NCBI GenBank assembly: GCA_015499985.1
Contig: JAAAUF010000896.1
Location: 1,807 to 16,707, forward strand
Origin: Haplosporangium gracile
Lineage: Eukaryota > Mortierellomycota > Mortierellomycetes > Mortierellales > Mortierellaceae
Direction: 5' to 3'
DNA length: 14,901 nt
Part shown: piece by piece, positions 1 to 8,227 of the stretch
Layout: each line of letters begins with the position of its first letter
Position numbering within the stretch: the stretch's first letter is position 1
The notes under the pieces: model-generated
The model's input: only the letters and a program-made list of their open reading frames with translations
What the model was told of the DNA's origin: nothing
Databases searched by the model: none
Program-made: the position numbers and the translations under genes

Positions 1-860
1 AAAAAGGAATAGAGACAATAACGAGAAAAAGAGGAGACGTTCACACGCTCGCATAATTCAGTCGAGAGTACCCTTTTGGTCACAAAAGCTCAGACCAAGA
101 AAGCGGTTTTTTTGTATTAATGATGGTGCGGGATGACGAGAGATGATGGGAGCGTGCTAAATCCATGTAAAGCTCGGAGGATGAAATCAAGAGTTGTTTA
201 TTTTGAGGGTTGTCCCTTTGTGTCTGAAATTAGGAATGCCAACAGACAAGGGAGCGAAAGGGGAGATCGATTAGACTATTAATAATCCAAGTTTGATCCA
301 GAAACTATAAGGGTATGTAAGAGGGAAGGAAGGAAGGATGTAGAAGGAAGGGAGTTGGAGGAAGGGAGTTGAAGAAAGGGAGTAGAAGGAAGGGAGTAGA
401 AGGAAAAGCTTAAGAAGGGGGAAGTGCGGACGCGTCTTCTTTTTTATCATGACTTGAAGCTAGTCCCGATTAGGCATTAAGCGCATGGATGGGTCGATTA
501 ACAGCCAGCCAGCCAGCTAAGGGACAATTATTAATCAACGCAAAAAAAAAAAAAAGAAAGAAAGAGAGGAAGGGAGCCAATGAGAACGAAAAACAGGGAA
601 TACCGTTGCCCATTGCATTCAACTGAATAATCGGAGACTCAGAGACGTTAGATCCATACAGATTGGCTATTGTTGTTGATTCTCTCCCCACTCGCTCATC
701 CACGCACTGCGTACCTACATTTACACTAACGCACGCTAATACTCCGATTAAAATAAGCACACAGCACTGAAATCAAAAAACAATATTCACTGTTTTTGCC
801 ATCTGTCGTCAATTGCTCGACAGAGTAAACTGATAGACGAGCAACTGAACAACATCCGAG
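1..860. other. Non-coding region upstream of the GST gene
   Basis: I see no gene here. The stretch contains a purine-rich block at about 320-420, a short CCAG-type repeat near 504-516, and an A tract followed by GAAA units at about 541-566. A 96-codon frame on the - strand (470-760) begins with a hydrophobic, signal-peptide-like segment but then translates the T complement of the A tract, so I do not call it a gene. The last 100 bases lead into the TATA box at 861 and are likely part of the GST promoter. Confidence 0.5.
333..402. repeat. Purine-rich tandem repeat, period 14
   Basis: Five consecutive 14-base units can be laid out at 333-346, 347-360, 361-374, 375-388 and 389-402. The last unit reads GAAGGGAGTAGAAG and the others differ from it by one to a few bases. 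The + strand is almost entirely purine. It lies about 460 bases upstream of the GST TATA box. It is probably a minisatellite; a regulatory role is not shown by the sequence. Confidence 0.8.
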
Positions 861-870
861 TATAAAAAGG
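861..870 (+). promoter_or_regulatory. TATA box of the GST gene
   Basis: TATAAAAAGG stands at 861-870, 151 bases before the ATG at 1021. It is followed by a short T tract (about 886-896) and then a CA/CT-rich stretch without an ATG up to the start codon. That is the usual form of a strong fungal promoter with a leader of about 110-130 bases. The transcription start itself cannot be fixed from sequence. Confidence 0.75.
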
Positions 871-1020
871 GTCTCCATCGCCTCGTTTTTTTTTTATTCT
901 TCATCACAACAACCAGTCTCAACAACTAAACCAACTAAATCTTTTCTCTTACAACAAGCAACAGCTTCTTCTCTTAACCTTCCAAATCATACCCTCCCTC
1001 ACACATTAACAATAACAAAA

Positions 1021-1755
1021 ATGGTCCACGCATTCTTCGACCCCGCCCAGGCTGCTGCTTTCAACGCCCTCGCTGCCAAGAAGGACAGCACCTTCGATGT
1101 CACGTACTTCGGCCTCCACGGTCTCGCTAGCGTCACCCGCACCCTCCTCGCCATCTCCGGCAACAAATTCACCTCCACCAACCCCGAGGACTGGGCTTCC
1201 GTAAAGCCCGACACCCCCTTTGGCTACTTGCCCCTCCTCACCGAGACCTCCGCCGACGGCAAGACCACCCTCCAAATCGCCGAATCCGAAGCCATCGAGC
1301 GTTACCTCGCCCACAAATTTGGTCTCCTTGGCTCCGACGCCTTTGAGAAGGTCCTCGTCAACACTTTTGTCGCCAACAACCGCGCCCTCCAGAGCGCCAT
1401 TCTCACCAAGTATTTGACTGTCAAGGATCCTGAGCTTAAGGCTGCCGCCAAGGAGCCCCTGATCACCACCAACATCGCCCCCTGGATCAAGTACCATGAG
1501 CAGCATCTTATCGCCAACGGCTCCAACGGACACTACATCGGCAACAAGGTCACCCTTGCAGATGTTTCGACTGCTTTCATGATTGGGTTAATCCAGGGCG
1601 CTACGGGCGAGGAGTTGGTCTCGAAGAGCAAGACCCCCGCTATTTGGGAGGTTCGTGAGCAGTTGGACAAGGTCGAGGGCGTAGCTGCCTGGAAGAAGAC
1701 TGAGATGTTCAAGGAATTGGACGAGAAGACCCTTGCTGTCCTTGGCTTCAAGTAG
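1021..1755 (+). CDS. Glutathione S-transferase (sigma-like, cytosolic)
   Basis: This is a single-exon gene of 244 residues, a normal length for a cytosolic GST. Such enzymes conjugate glutathione to electrophiles and act in detoxification and oxidative stress.

The N-terminal thioredoxin-like domain covers about residues 25-98. It has YFGLHG at 29-34, where Tyr29 sits at the position of the catalytic Tyr of sigma-class enzymes. TPFGYLPLL at 65-73 holds the cis-proline position (Pro71). ESEAIERYLA at 88-97 is the glutathione-binding segment, with Glu88-Ser89 where many family members have Gln-Ser. The all-helical C-terminal domain follows, with the family-typical GNKVTLADVS motif near residues 174-183.

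The ATG at 1021 follows an A-rich context (ACAAAA), and no in-frame ATG precedes it in the leader. Codons in the first two thirds are strongly C-ending, which suggests high expression. I see no targeting signal or membrane segment. The family call is firm; the class assignment and the substrate are inference. Confidence 0.9.
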   Translation: MVHAFFDPAQAAAFNALAAKKDSTFDVTYFGLHGLASVTRTLLAISGNKFTSTNPEDWASVKPDTPFGYLPLLTETSADGKTTLQIAESEAIERYLAHKFGLLGSDAFEKVLVNTFVANNRALQSAILTKYLTVKDPELKAAAKEPLITTNIAPWIKYHEQHLIANGSNGHYIGNKVTLADVSTAFMIGLIQGATGEELVSKSKTPAIWEVREQLDKVEGVAAWKKTEMFKELDEKTLAVLGFK

Positions 1756-1812
1756 AGCGTCATTGTTCCCCCTTTTACCCACAATCATATCTGTCGCATT
1801 TTTACATATCAG

Positions 1813-1822
1813 AATAAATAAA
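1813..1822 (+). terminator. Poly(A) signal of the GST gene
   Basis: Two overlapping AATAAA hexamers lie at 1813-1818 and 1817-1822, 58 bases after the stop codon. The A tract that starts at 1849 lies about where cleavage would be expected. Confidence 0.7.
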
Positions 1823-1848
1823 AGGTCCTTTTGAGATTTTGTACAAGG

Positions 1849-1880
1849 AAAAAAAAAAAGAAAGAAAGAAAGAAAGGAAG
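1849..1880. repeat. A tract followed by GAAA microsatellite
   Basis: Eleven A residues (1849-1859) run into several GAAA units ending at about 1880. It begins 27 bases after the GST poly(A) signal. It may be simple-sequence DNA or the trace of a reverse-transcribed poly(A) tail; see findings. Confidence 0.75.
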
Positions 1881-2288
1881 AATGCTGATGCAAGCGAAGC
1901 ACAAGCCAAGGATATGAAAGAGGAATATCTCAGCACAACCAAGGAGAAGCAAAAGAGAAACGAATTATTGTGACAAATGAAACATACGGGTCGCGCAACG
2001 CGTGAACAAAGTTAATCGACAGAGAGCCTTTGCCCATCGGGAAAAAAAAGGGAAGGGAATAAATCACCCTGTCCAGTCGGTCGTAAGCGCAAACATTTTT
2101 ATCAGTTTTTATATGCATGATGAAAAAGGGCGCACAACGTGTTGGACTACGGATTGTACAAGTATGATCGAATACGAACTAGCAAGTCATATTTTTGCTT
2201 TGAGGGATTAGGGGAAATAGAAAATAGTTGGCAGAAAAGAAATCATAACAGGGAAAGCTAAAAAAAAAAAAAAATGTACTAGGGCACA
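1881..2288. other. Intergenic, no gene recognised
   Basis: Only short open frames of no recognisable family occur on either strand. There is an A tract at about 2261-2274. I see no tRNA, no transposon end and no repeat of note. Confidence 0.5.
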
Positions 2289-2858
2289 TCAAGGAGAGAA
2301 TGAAGAAAAAAGAGAGGGGAGAGAGTCAAGTCCATGATTAACCCCAACGACAGGCAGTTTACTCGAACGACCTTCTATGACGTCGATGGGCAACCATGCT
2401 GTAGACCCTGTTCTCGCATTTCGTATCCATCTTCCCTCGCTCCAACATCCAGGCTTACTGCGAGTCCCTGTCGCTCGTGTCATGGAAAACTTGCGCAACG
2501 CAATATTTCTCAGGTTGGGAAGAGACGCCACCAAATCGAATTGTGGCTCTTGCGAAAAGTCGAGACCCATCTTGATAATCACGCGCTGCGGAGACAAGGC
2601 CGACTTTCTCCCACTGGGTAGCGGAGGTAGGTGATGAAACGAGAACCAACGTTGCTCTCTGCAAGGTTCTTGAGCTGCGCTAGTCTCGTATGGACTTATC
2701 TCTGGATCGAGTGAGAGAGTCCCTGTCGCCTCAGCAACTTTGACCCTCAACGAATTTAGAAACGATAGGGCATAAAGTGAGTTACAAGACCTACTAGATA
2801 TCGAAGTTGCCCCATGTCCAAAAACGAGGTGACTTAAGCATTTGGTTCTAAATGGCAT
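2289..2858 (-). CDS. Uncharacterised open frame, 189 codons, possible gene remnant
   Basis: This - strand frame runs without a stop from an ATG at 2858 to a stop at 2289. I do not recognise the protein. It has no signal peptide or membrane segment. A central piece, LPNLRNIALRKF, has a leucine-rich-repeat look, but one such piece is not enough for a call. A second - strand frame over 2455-2664 also reads like protein, with pyrimidine-ending codons, and the + strand is open over 2377-2634, so it is unclear which frame, if any, was selected. I see no clear splice pair joining the frames. It may be a decayed exon of an unknown gene, or chance. It lies just beyond the 3' end of the broken WD40 gene and on the same strand. 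Confidence 0.25.
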   Translation of the reverse strand: MPFRTKCLSHLVFGHGATSISSRSCNSLYALSFLNSLRVKVAEATGTLSLDPEISPYETSAAQEPCREQRWFSFHHLPPLPSGRKSALSPQRVIIKMGLDFSQEPQFDLVASLPNLRNIALRKFSMTRATGTRSKPGCWSEGRWIRNARTGSTAWLPIDVIEGRSSKLPVVGVNHGLDSLPSLFSSFSP

Positions 2859-3066
2859 GGATGCATCGACTTACTTTTTTTTACCTATATTCTTCTCTTG
2901 CTCAGAAAAAAACATAAAAAAGAACTTTTCTTTCGCTAGTTGACGCCAAAACATACACGTGCCAAGGCACAGGCAACCCATTTTGTATTTTTTTTTTTTT
3001 TAGATCCTTTGAGGAGTACTGTGGTGGTAATACGCAAAGGCGTAGAGTAATGAGATGTTGATTGAT
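2859..3066. other. Short spacer with T tracts
   Basis: The spacer is AT-rich, with T runs near 2876-2884 and 2988-3001. On the - strand it lies directly downstream of the broken WD40 gene and may hold its former 3' untranslated region. No gene is seen. Confidence 0.45.
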
Positions 3067-5901
3067 TTACTCCGTTGTGAAAATAGCGTCACGTTGTTCA
3101 AGCAACTTGCGATTGATTGCATTAAGACCGATGGTATCCGCACTCAAGGCGGTAATCACTGCAGCATTTCTAGAGGTCCAGTTCATTCGGACAAACACTC
3201 TTCCGGAACCCTCCTCCTCTTCCAGGTGACATGCTTGAATAGATCCATCCGCGCAAGCCCTCGCGAACTCCAACTTGTTGGGCCTTCAAACAACATCTGT
3301 CACATCGTGTAAGAAGCTATCTAATATCGATACGCAAGCTTTCTTCTGTAACGGCAATAACACCTGCTGCTAGTCAGACGACGGTAACCGCCAGAGACAA
3401 ACTATTTTGCGCTCACGAACTGCCGCCATCCATCGCCCACAAGTCGAAAACGCAAAATGGGTCGATCGGACAGTCCTGCTTCAAGATAAGTTGAAACTCT
3501 TGAAGTTGCTGATCGTCATTCCATAGCCGATTGGTCCCATCTCCGTGGCTGGAAGCAAGCTGAAGACTGCCTGACATGTACCTGATGAGATTGCTAAGTT
3601 TAACCGGTGCATTATTCACCACTGTTAATTTGAGTTGGCCGGTGCTAACCTCCCAGACACTCCCCTCCCCTCCCGCGCATGCTGAAGCGCATGCTGAAGC
3701 AACTCAACAATTATCCGGTGAAAAGGCAACGTTTTGTACAATTCCCATATGACCATTCAGAACATGGCTAGCTGCTCCTGAATGAGCATCCCAAAGGCGC
3801 ACGAAGTTGTCTATAATGCCGGCAACCAGCCAATGGTTACATGGTGAGAAGGCGAAAACGCAGACGTTCATCAAGCGCCTATCAAAGGCAAAGGTGGATG
3901 TGCCAGATTTGTGGCTCCATGGAGCTGCCATGAGGTTGAAACTGCCGATGGTTAAGTGACGGCAGTTTGGCGCCATGGCGACGCAAGAAGCGTAGCTCGC
4001 ACGAGTGAAAACAGTTTCAATTTCGTCCGAATCCGCATTGAGTTGCAGCACAGGCCCATTTTGACTGCCAGTGAAAAAAAAAACTGTCCTTTCGGAGAGT
4101 ATGTCGCACACGGTTGGATCAGATCCAGGCCATGTGGAGGTCACTTCCTATAAGCGCACAGTCATGTCGGCACCTGCTGAAGCGATAAGCGAGCCATCAT
4201 TCAAAAACTGAACTCCGTTGATAGAGCTAGAATGGCCCCGTGAAGGTGTAAACAAGCGAGCCAGTGTGCGAGTCCCACAGCTTCATCATAGAGTCTTCAC
4301 TGGATGTGATGATCAATCGGACGTTTGGTGAAAAAGCAACGGCATAAATTTCTTCTTTGTGCGCCTTCCATTCAAATAAATCGACATACCATTGTGGCTG
4401 TGTCGTAGACCTGCAGTTCGCTCATACAGTCGCCGGAAACGAGTCATTGACCATCCGATGAAAAATGCAATGCAACTATAACGCTGGCGGGTTCTTGAGA
4501 TGGACATAGGCAGCCCAGTCCGTGAGTCCCATGTCCGAGTTGACGCATCCCAGCTGGAAGAGGCAATCGTGCTTTCATCCGGCGAAAAGGCAACTCCCGT
4601 CACCATGTCGGTATGAGCGTTCAATACAAAAACAGTAGCGCCAGTCTGGAAACCTCAGAGTCTTATCGAAGCGTCGTCGCTGGCTGATGCAATATGCTGG
4701 CCCGTTGGTGAGAATACTACAGCCGTCGCATCGTCCGAGTGCCCTTCCAAAATGAAATCGATCGATCCCGTTTCAAACTCCACACTCGCACATTCTCTTC
4801 CACAATTAAAATGTTGACTTGTAGGCGAATAGACAAGACTTGTAACGCGCTCTTGGTGGCCATGGAAAACACGGATATTTGTCCATGTTGCAACCGTTGT
4901 AGATACGTATGTTGCCGTTATCAAGACCCACCGCAAACGACTCTTCATCCGGCGAAAAGACGCATGACGGGATCATATCTGATTCCTGCAAATACGGTAG
5001 CTCTCCAAACCGCATTCCATGCATGCATGCCTTGCTGAGGTCCGCTTGTCAAATCCATGCCTTGCTTAGGTTAACACCTGTTAAGTCGGCGTCTTGTAGT
5101 TGCGCCGAGTCAAACTTTCCACCGGTAAGATCTGCTCCTGGAATGCGGATGCCTCGTAGATTGGCTCCATTGAAAAGCACACCGGCTCAGACCAGGGTCG
5201 TACTGGCGTTGGCCGCCGCCTGCTTTGCCTTGGGGTCCGACTTGGGTAATATGACGACCGCCAAAAGATGTAGATTAAACCGGACGCTCTTCCTTACACG
5301 ACCGCTTAAGACTGCGTGACGGAGGGCTCCGCGAGGAGGTTCCTCATGAATAAGGGCTATTGGTGTTGATCAATTAGTCATTAGACAAGGCAGGATCCAT
5401 TTGGGAGGTTGATCCATCGTTGCGATAGTAATGTCTGAGGTCAAAGACGGCTCGAGAGATAAAGTATTCAAGCATGGACGGATGGAGAAAGTGGTGCAGG
5501 CTGCCGGTACGAGCCAAGGGACTCGCGTCTCGTAGGAGTCGGACATTTGTCCGGAGATGGTTGGGGGATGGAGAAGAGACAACGGGTGATGAGAGAATGT
5601 CCAATGTAAATGTTCCTGGATACAAGACACCATTGGATGATACTTTGTGCATAGTAGCGGAAATGTCGCCTGTCTCCGATGTTCTACGTCCAAACTTGGT
5701 TTAGCGCTCAAGGTGAGAGAGGTTGCGCTTGCCATCATTGGTCAGTTGCAACCGCGCGAGGGACAAAGGATTGGCAGGATCGTGGTGCGGAGGAGGAGGG
5801 TTGCCTGGAGGCGATGAAGAGGACATGATTGGGCTGTAGGTGACAAATAAGGATGATGCAGTGGTTGGTGAGTGTGCATTGTTGTTGGTGATCATTGGCA
5901 A
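3067..5901 (-). pseudogene. Decayed pentapeptide-repeat/WD40 protein gene (STAND-like family), 5'-truncated
   Basis: Read from 5901 down to 3067, the pieces follow the order of a family I recognise from Mortierella-type fungi: a linker after an NTPase (NACHT-like) domain, pentapeptide repeats, WD40 repeats and a conserved tail. Intact members are presumed cytosolic sensors or scaffolds.

Linker: 5374-5652, with VRLLRDASPLARTGSL. The same frame is open from 5901 except for a TAA at 5701-5703. Pentapeptide part: about 5050-5180, with A(N/D)LxG units such as GANLRG and GADLTG. WD40 part: about 3270-5010. Repeat cores include CVFSPDEESFAVG, HTDMVTGVAFSPD, EIYAVAFSPN, DSMMKLWDS and DNFVRLWDAHSG; eleven or more repeats can be traced. 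Tail: 3067-3280, with NWTSRNAAVITAL and INRKLLEQRDA, ending in TAA at 3067-3069.

Damage: in-frame stops at 5187, 5049, 4655, 4444, 4148, 3704 and 3413, and reading-frame changes near 5310, 4895, 4497, 4385 and 4235. The region around 3280-3420 is barely readable. No P-loop or other NTPase motif is found upstream of 5901, so the 5' part is missing or beyond recognition. The family call is good; function is not known, and expression of a full protein is not possible. Confidence 0.85.
3677..3700. repeat. 12-base direct duplication inside the broken WD40 gene
   Basis: GCATGCTGAAGC occurs twice in perfect tandem at 3677-3688 and 3689-3700. It lies immediately beside the TGA at 3704-3706 and keeps the reading frame, adding four codons. 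It looks like a replication-slippage event after loss of selection. Confidence 0.85.
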
Positions 5902-7644
5902 ATTAAATATTATTGGAACATTATATTACTTTTTTTCACCTTGAATTGGATGCCTGAGTTGTGCCAAGTCGATGGGATGAACGCTGTGCCGTGAAGAGAT
6001 GGATGGCTGAGCAGGGTGTACTTGAACCTAAGTCGTTGTCAAAGAAGTATTTTAAGTGTTAGGCACAACATTAAGAAGTGAGCGGAGATAAGAGAGGTAC
6101 AACCTCCCTCTTGCTTTTAATTGTTTACCTTGTTGTTGTTGCTGAGACAATGCAATTCAAGAAGGAAAAGAGGGTAAGGCGAACTGAGGAGATGCCGAGT
6201 AGGAAGCTGATGAATGAAGAGGTGATGTTGAAGATGGTTGATGAGAAAGGAAAGAGATGAACGAAAGGAAGGTAGGGTCATCAAGGCTTTCGCCAATTTC
6301 TTGCTGGTGAGTGGCTGGAGCTCGCATACAAAAAAAAAAAAAATCGACATGTGCTGAGCCGTGTAGTCAATTAAGCAATGTGGAAGGTCCATGCATGCTC
6401 TCAATCCACTTTCTGTAAAATTACTTACATTTGAATATGAATTGTTCATTCCTGGACAGAGACAGACAGACTACACATCCCTTCTTCACATCCACAACAT
6501 CCACTTTCTAAAGCAACATGACTATGTAACAAAACAAAACATTCAAGGCGATACTTTCTCAACAGCAAACGATCTTGGCCCCACGCTTTCGAGCGAATAC
6601 AAACTGGACAACAACTTCAATTTGCCATGACCTTGGTGCCAGAAATCAGTTCTTTTTTTCATACCTTCGTGACCAATTAAACCCGACTTCACCTATTTTT
6701 TCATCCTTGGAGCCACTCATGCAGAACAGTGCACCCTATCTACCTTTTGATCCTGAGTGCTGCGTCACCCCAATGTTCCTCCTTCCCAGCCCTTGTTTGT
6801 GGTCAAAACATTAAGAAAGGAAGGAATGTGGGCTATTTAGACTAGTTTTGTACATGCTATTCTGCGAAGGTATGGATTGGTGCAGTCGTGGAGAGATGGT
6901 TGCCAGTTGCCGGTTTGGGCGAATTCATTTCTTGAGTGCAGTTGCAAAGTACAGTAACAATCATTTTATTTCTTGATGCTCTCAATGTAATTGTTTATCT
7001 ACAAGCAAACAACATCAATACTTGCCCGTGGCGGATCATCATGCGGCTCTGACCAGGGGCGCAATATAGAAAACGAAGGGAATGGAAGGGGGAAGAACAA
7101 AAGATGGGGAGAGGGGAGAAGCGGTGGCGAAGACAAAGGAAATGAGCAAGCAACAAAGAACCAAAAAGGGAACAGAGGGAATAGAGAAGACAGAGAGAGC
7201 ATGACATCTGGAAGGGCGGATACTCCTATTTTTTATTCTCGATTCGCATGCCTTCTTTTCTATGTTGTTCAAAGTAAAAAAAAAAAAAAAAAAAGGGAGG
7301 CCAATGGACACCGCGGAGGAGCGAATTTGTTGGGGTGTGTACTCTTTCCAGTGCCACGCAATTAATGAAAGGGAGGGACATCGTGGATGACGACGAGTTG
7401 CTCTTTCTTCAGAGGGACCACGAGATTTCGGCTGTAAACTTAAGTAGGGGATGTAAGGGGTCATGTGGCAATGGGGATGCTGTGGCAGTGGTGTGTGGTT
7501 ACAGTATAAAGTAAAGTAAAGAAGAAGATGGCTTTCTAATCGTCAAATGCTAAAAAGAGGGTAGAAGGAAGAAGGGGCCGTCCAGATTCGGTCTGCGTTG
7601 GTCACGATAATGACTGGGACTGGATAAGTTATAAGCATGAGTGG
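5902..7644. other. Long intergenic region, no gene recognised
   Basis: There are only short frames with no family resemblance and no plausible exon chain on either strand. Visible features are an AT-rich patch at 5898-5935, an A tract at about 6331-6343, a purine-rich block at about 7070-7200, and a run of 19 A at 7276-7294. GTATAAAG near 7503-7510 is the best TATA-like element upstream of the kinase gene, but it is about 720 bases from that start codon, so I cannot say it is used. No tRNA, transposon end or long inverted repeat was seen. Confidence 0.45.
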
Positions 7645-7672
7645 ATTGACTGACTGACTGACTAACTGACTG
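7645..7672. repeat. GACT tetranucleotide microsatellite
   Basis: Five GACT units, plus one GACTA variant, run through 7645-7672. It lies in the upstream region of the kinase gene. Confidence 0.85.
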
Positions 7673-7859
7673 GTGCCTGGCTGGAGTTTTGCCGAGGCTG
7701 ACTATCCCTGGTACCTTGGCCATGTGGTAGAATCAGTAGCGGATATTAAGCGAGCGAGCATCGGGATATATGCCAAGCAAGGCATTATCTTCTCTGCGCC
7801 TTCTTCTTCGCCCCCTTTTGAAAAAGTAGTCAGCCAATGGGGATATCATACCATACACG

Positions 7860-8227
7860 ATTCCATTTCCCCCTTGCAACACGCACACACTTCTTTTTTC
7901 TTTGCAAGTTGCTTTTCTCCCCTTCTTTCCTTTCTTTTCTTTTCTTCTCGTTCTCCACCTCGTCCTTCTCTCTTCCTTCTCTTTCAACACCGCCTCCAGT
8001 CTTGCCTCTCCCTCTCCGTCTTCCTTCCCATTTGTTTGTTGTCCAGTAGTGTCGTTGCGCTATTCACAGTCTGTCTCTGTTTTGTATCCTCTTTCTCTGC
8101 TTTTAGCTCCAACAAAAAAAAAAAGACTTTTTTCTTTCCTTTTCTGTTTCTTCTTGTTGCCCCATTCACTTCTTTGCCACCACTTTCTCCTTCCTTTTCT
8201 TTTCATTTTCTCACACTTTGCCAACAA
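7860..8227 (+). promoter_or_regulatory. Pyrimidine-rich leader/promoter of the PI4K gene
   Basis: The + strand is dominated by C and T (runs of TTTCTTTTCTTC type) from about 7860 to the start codon, broken only by an A tract at about 8114-8124. Such tracts are common just upstream of, and in, the leaders of fungal genes. Several short upstream ATGs are present. One frame that opens at 7673 runs in phase into the kinase, but across this tract it encodes only Phe/Leu/Ser-rich sequence, so I treat the region as untranslated. A leader intron cannot be excluded. Confidence 0.5.

Noticed and set aside
470..760. A 96-codon - strand frame whose first residues look like a signal peptide
   Set aside because: After about 50 residues it translates the T-rich complement of an A tract, and it has no recognisable mature domain or promoter. 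A short secreted protein is possible but not supported.
1006..1533. A 175-codon frame antisense to the GST
   Set aside because: It mirrors the strongly biased codons of the GST and gives Gly/Val/Glu-rich nonsense; it is a shadow frame.
6078..6814. Short + strand frames in the middle intergenic region (6078-6260, 6391-6630, 6575-6814)
   Set aside because: They have no shared family, no splice sites linking them into a sensible protein, and no codon pattern like the two real genes.
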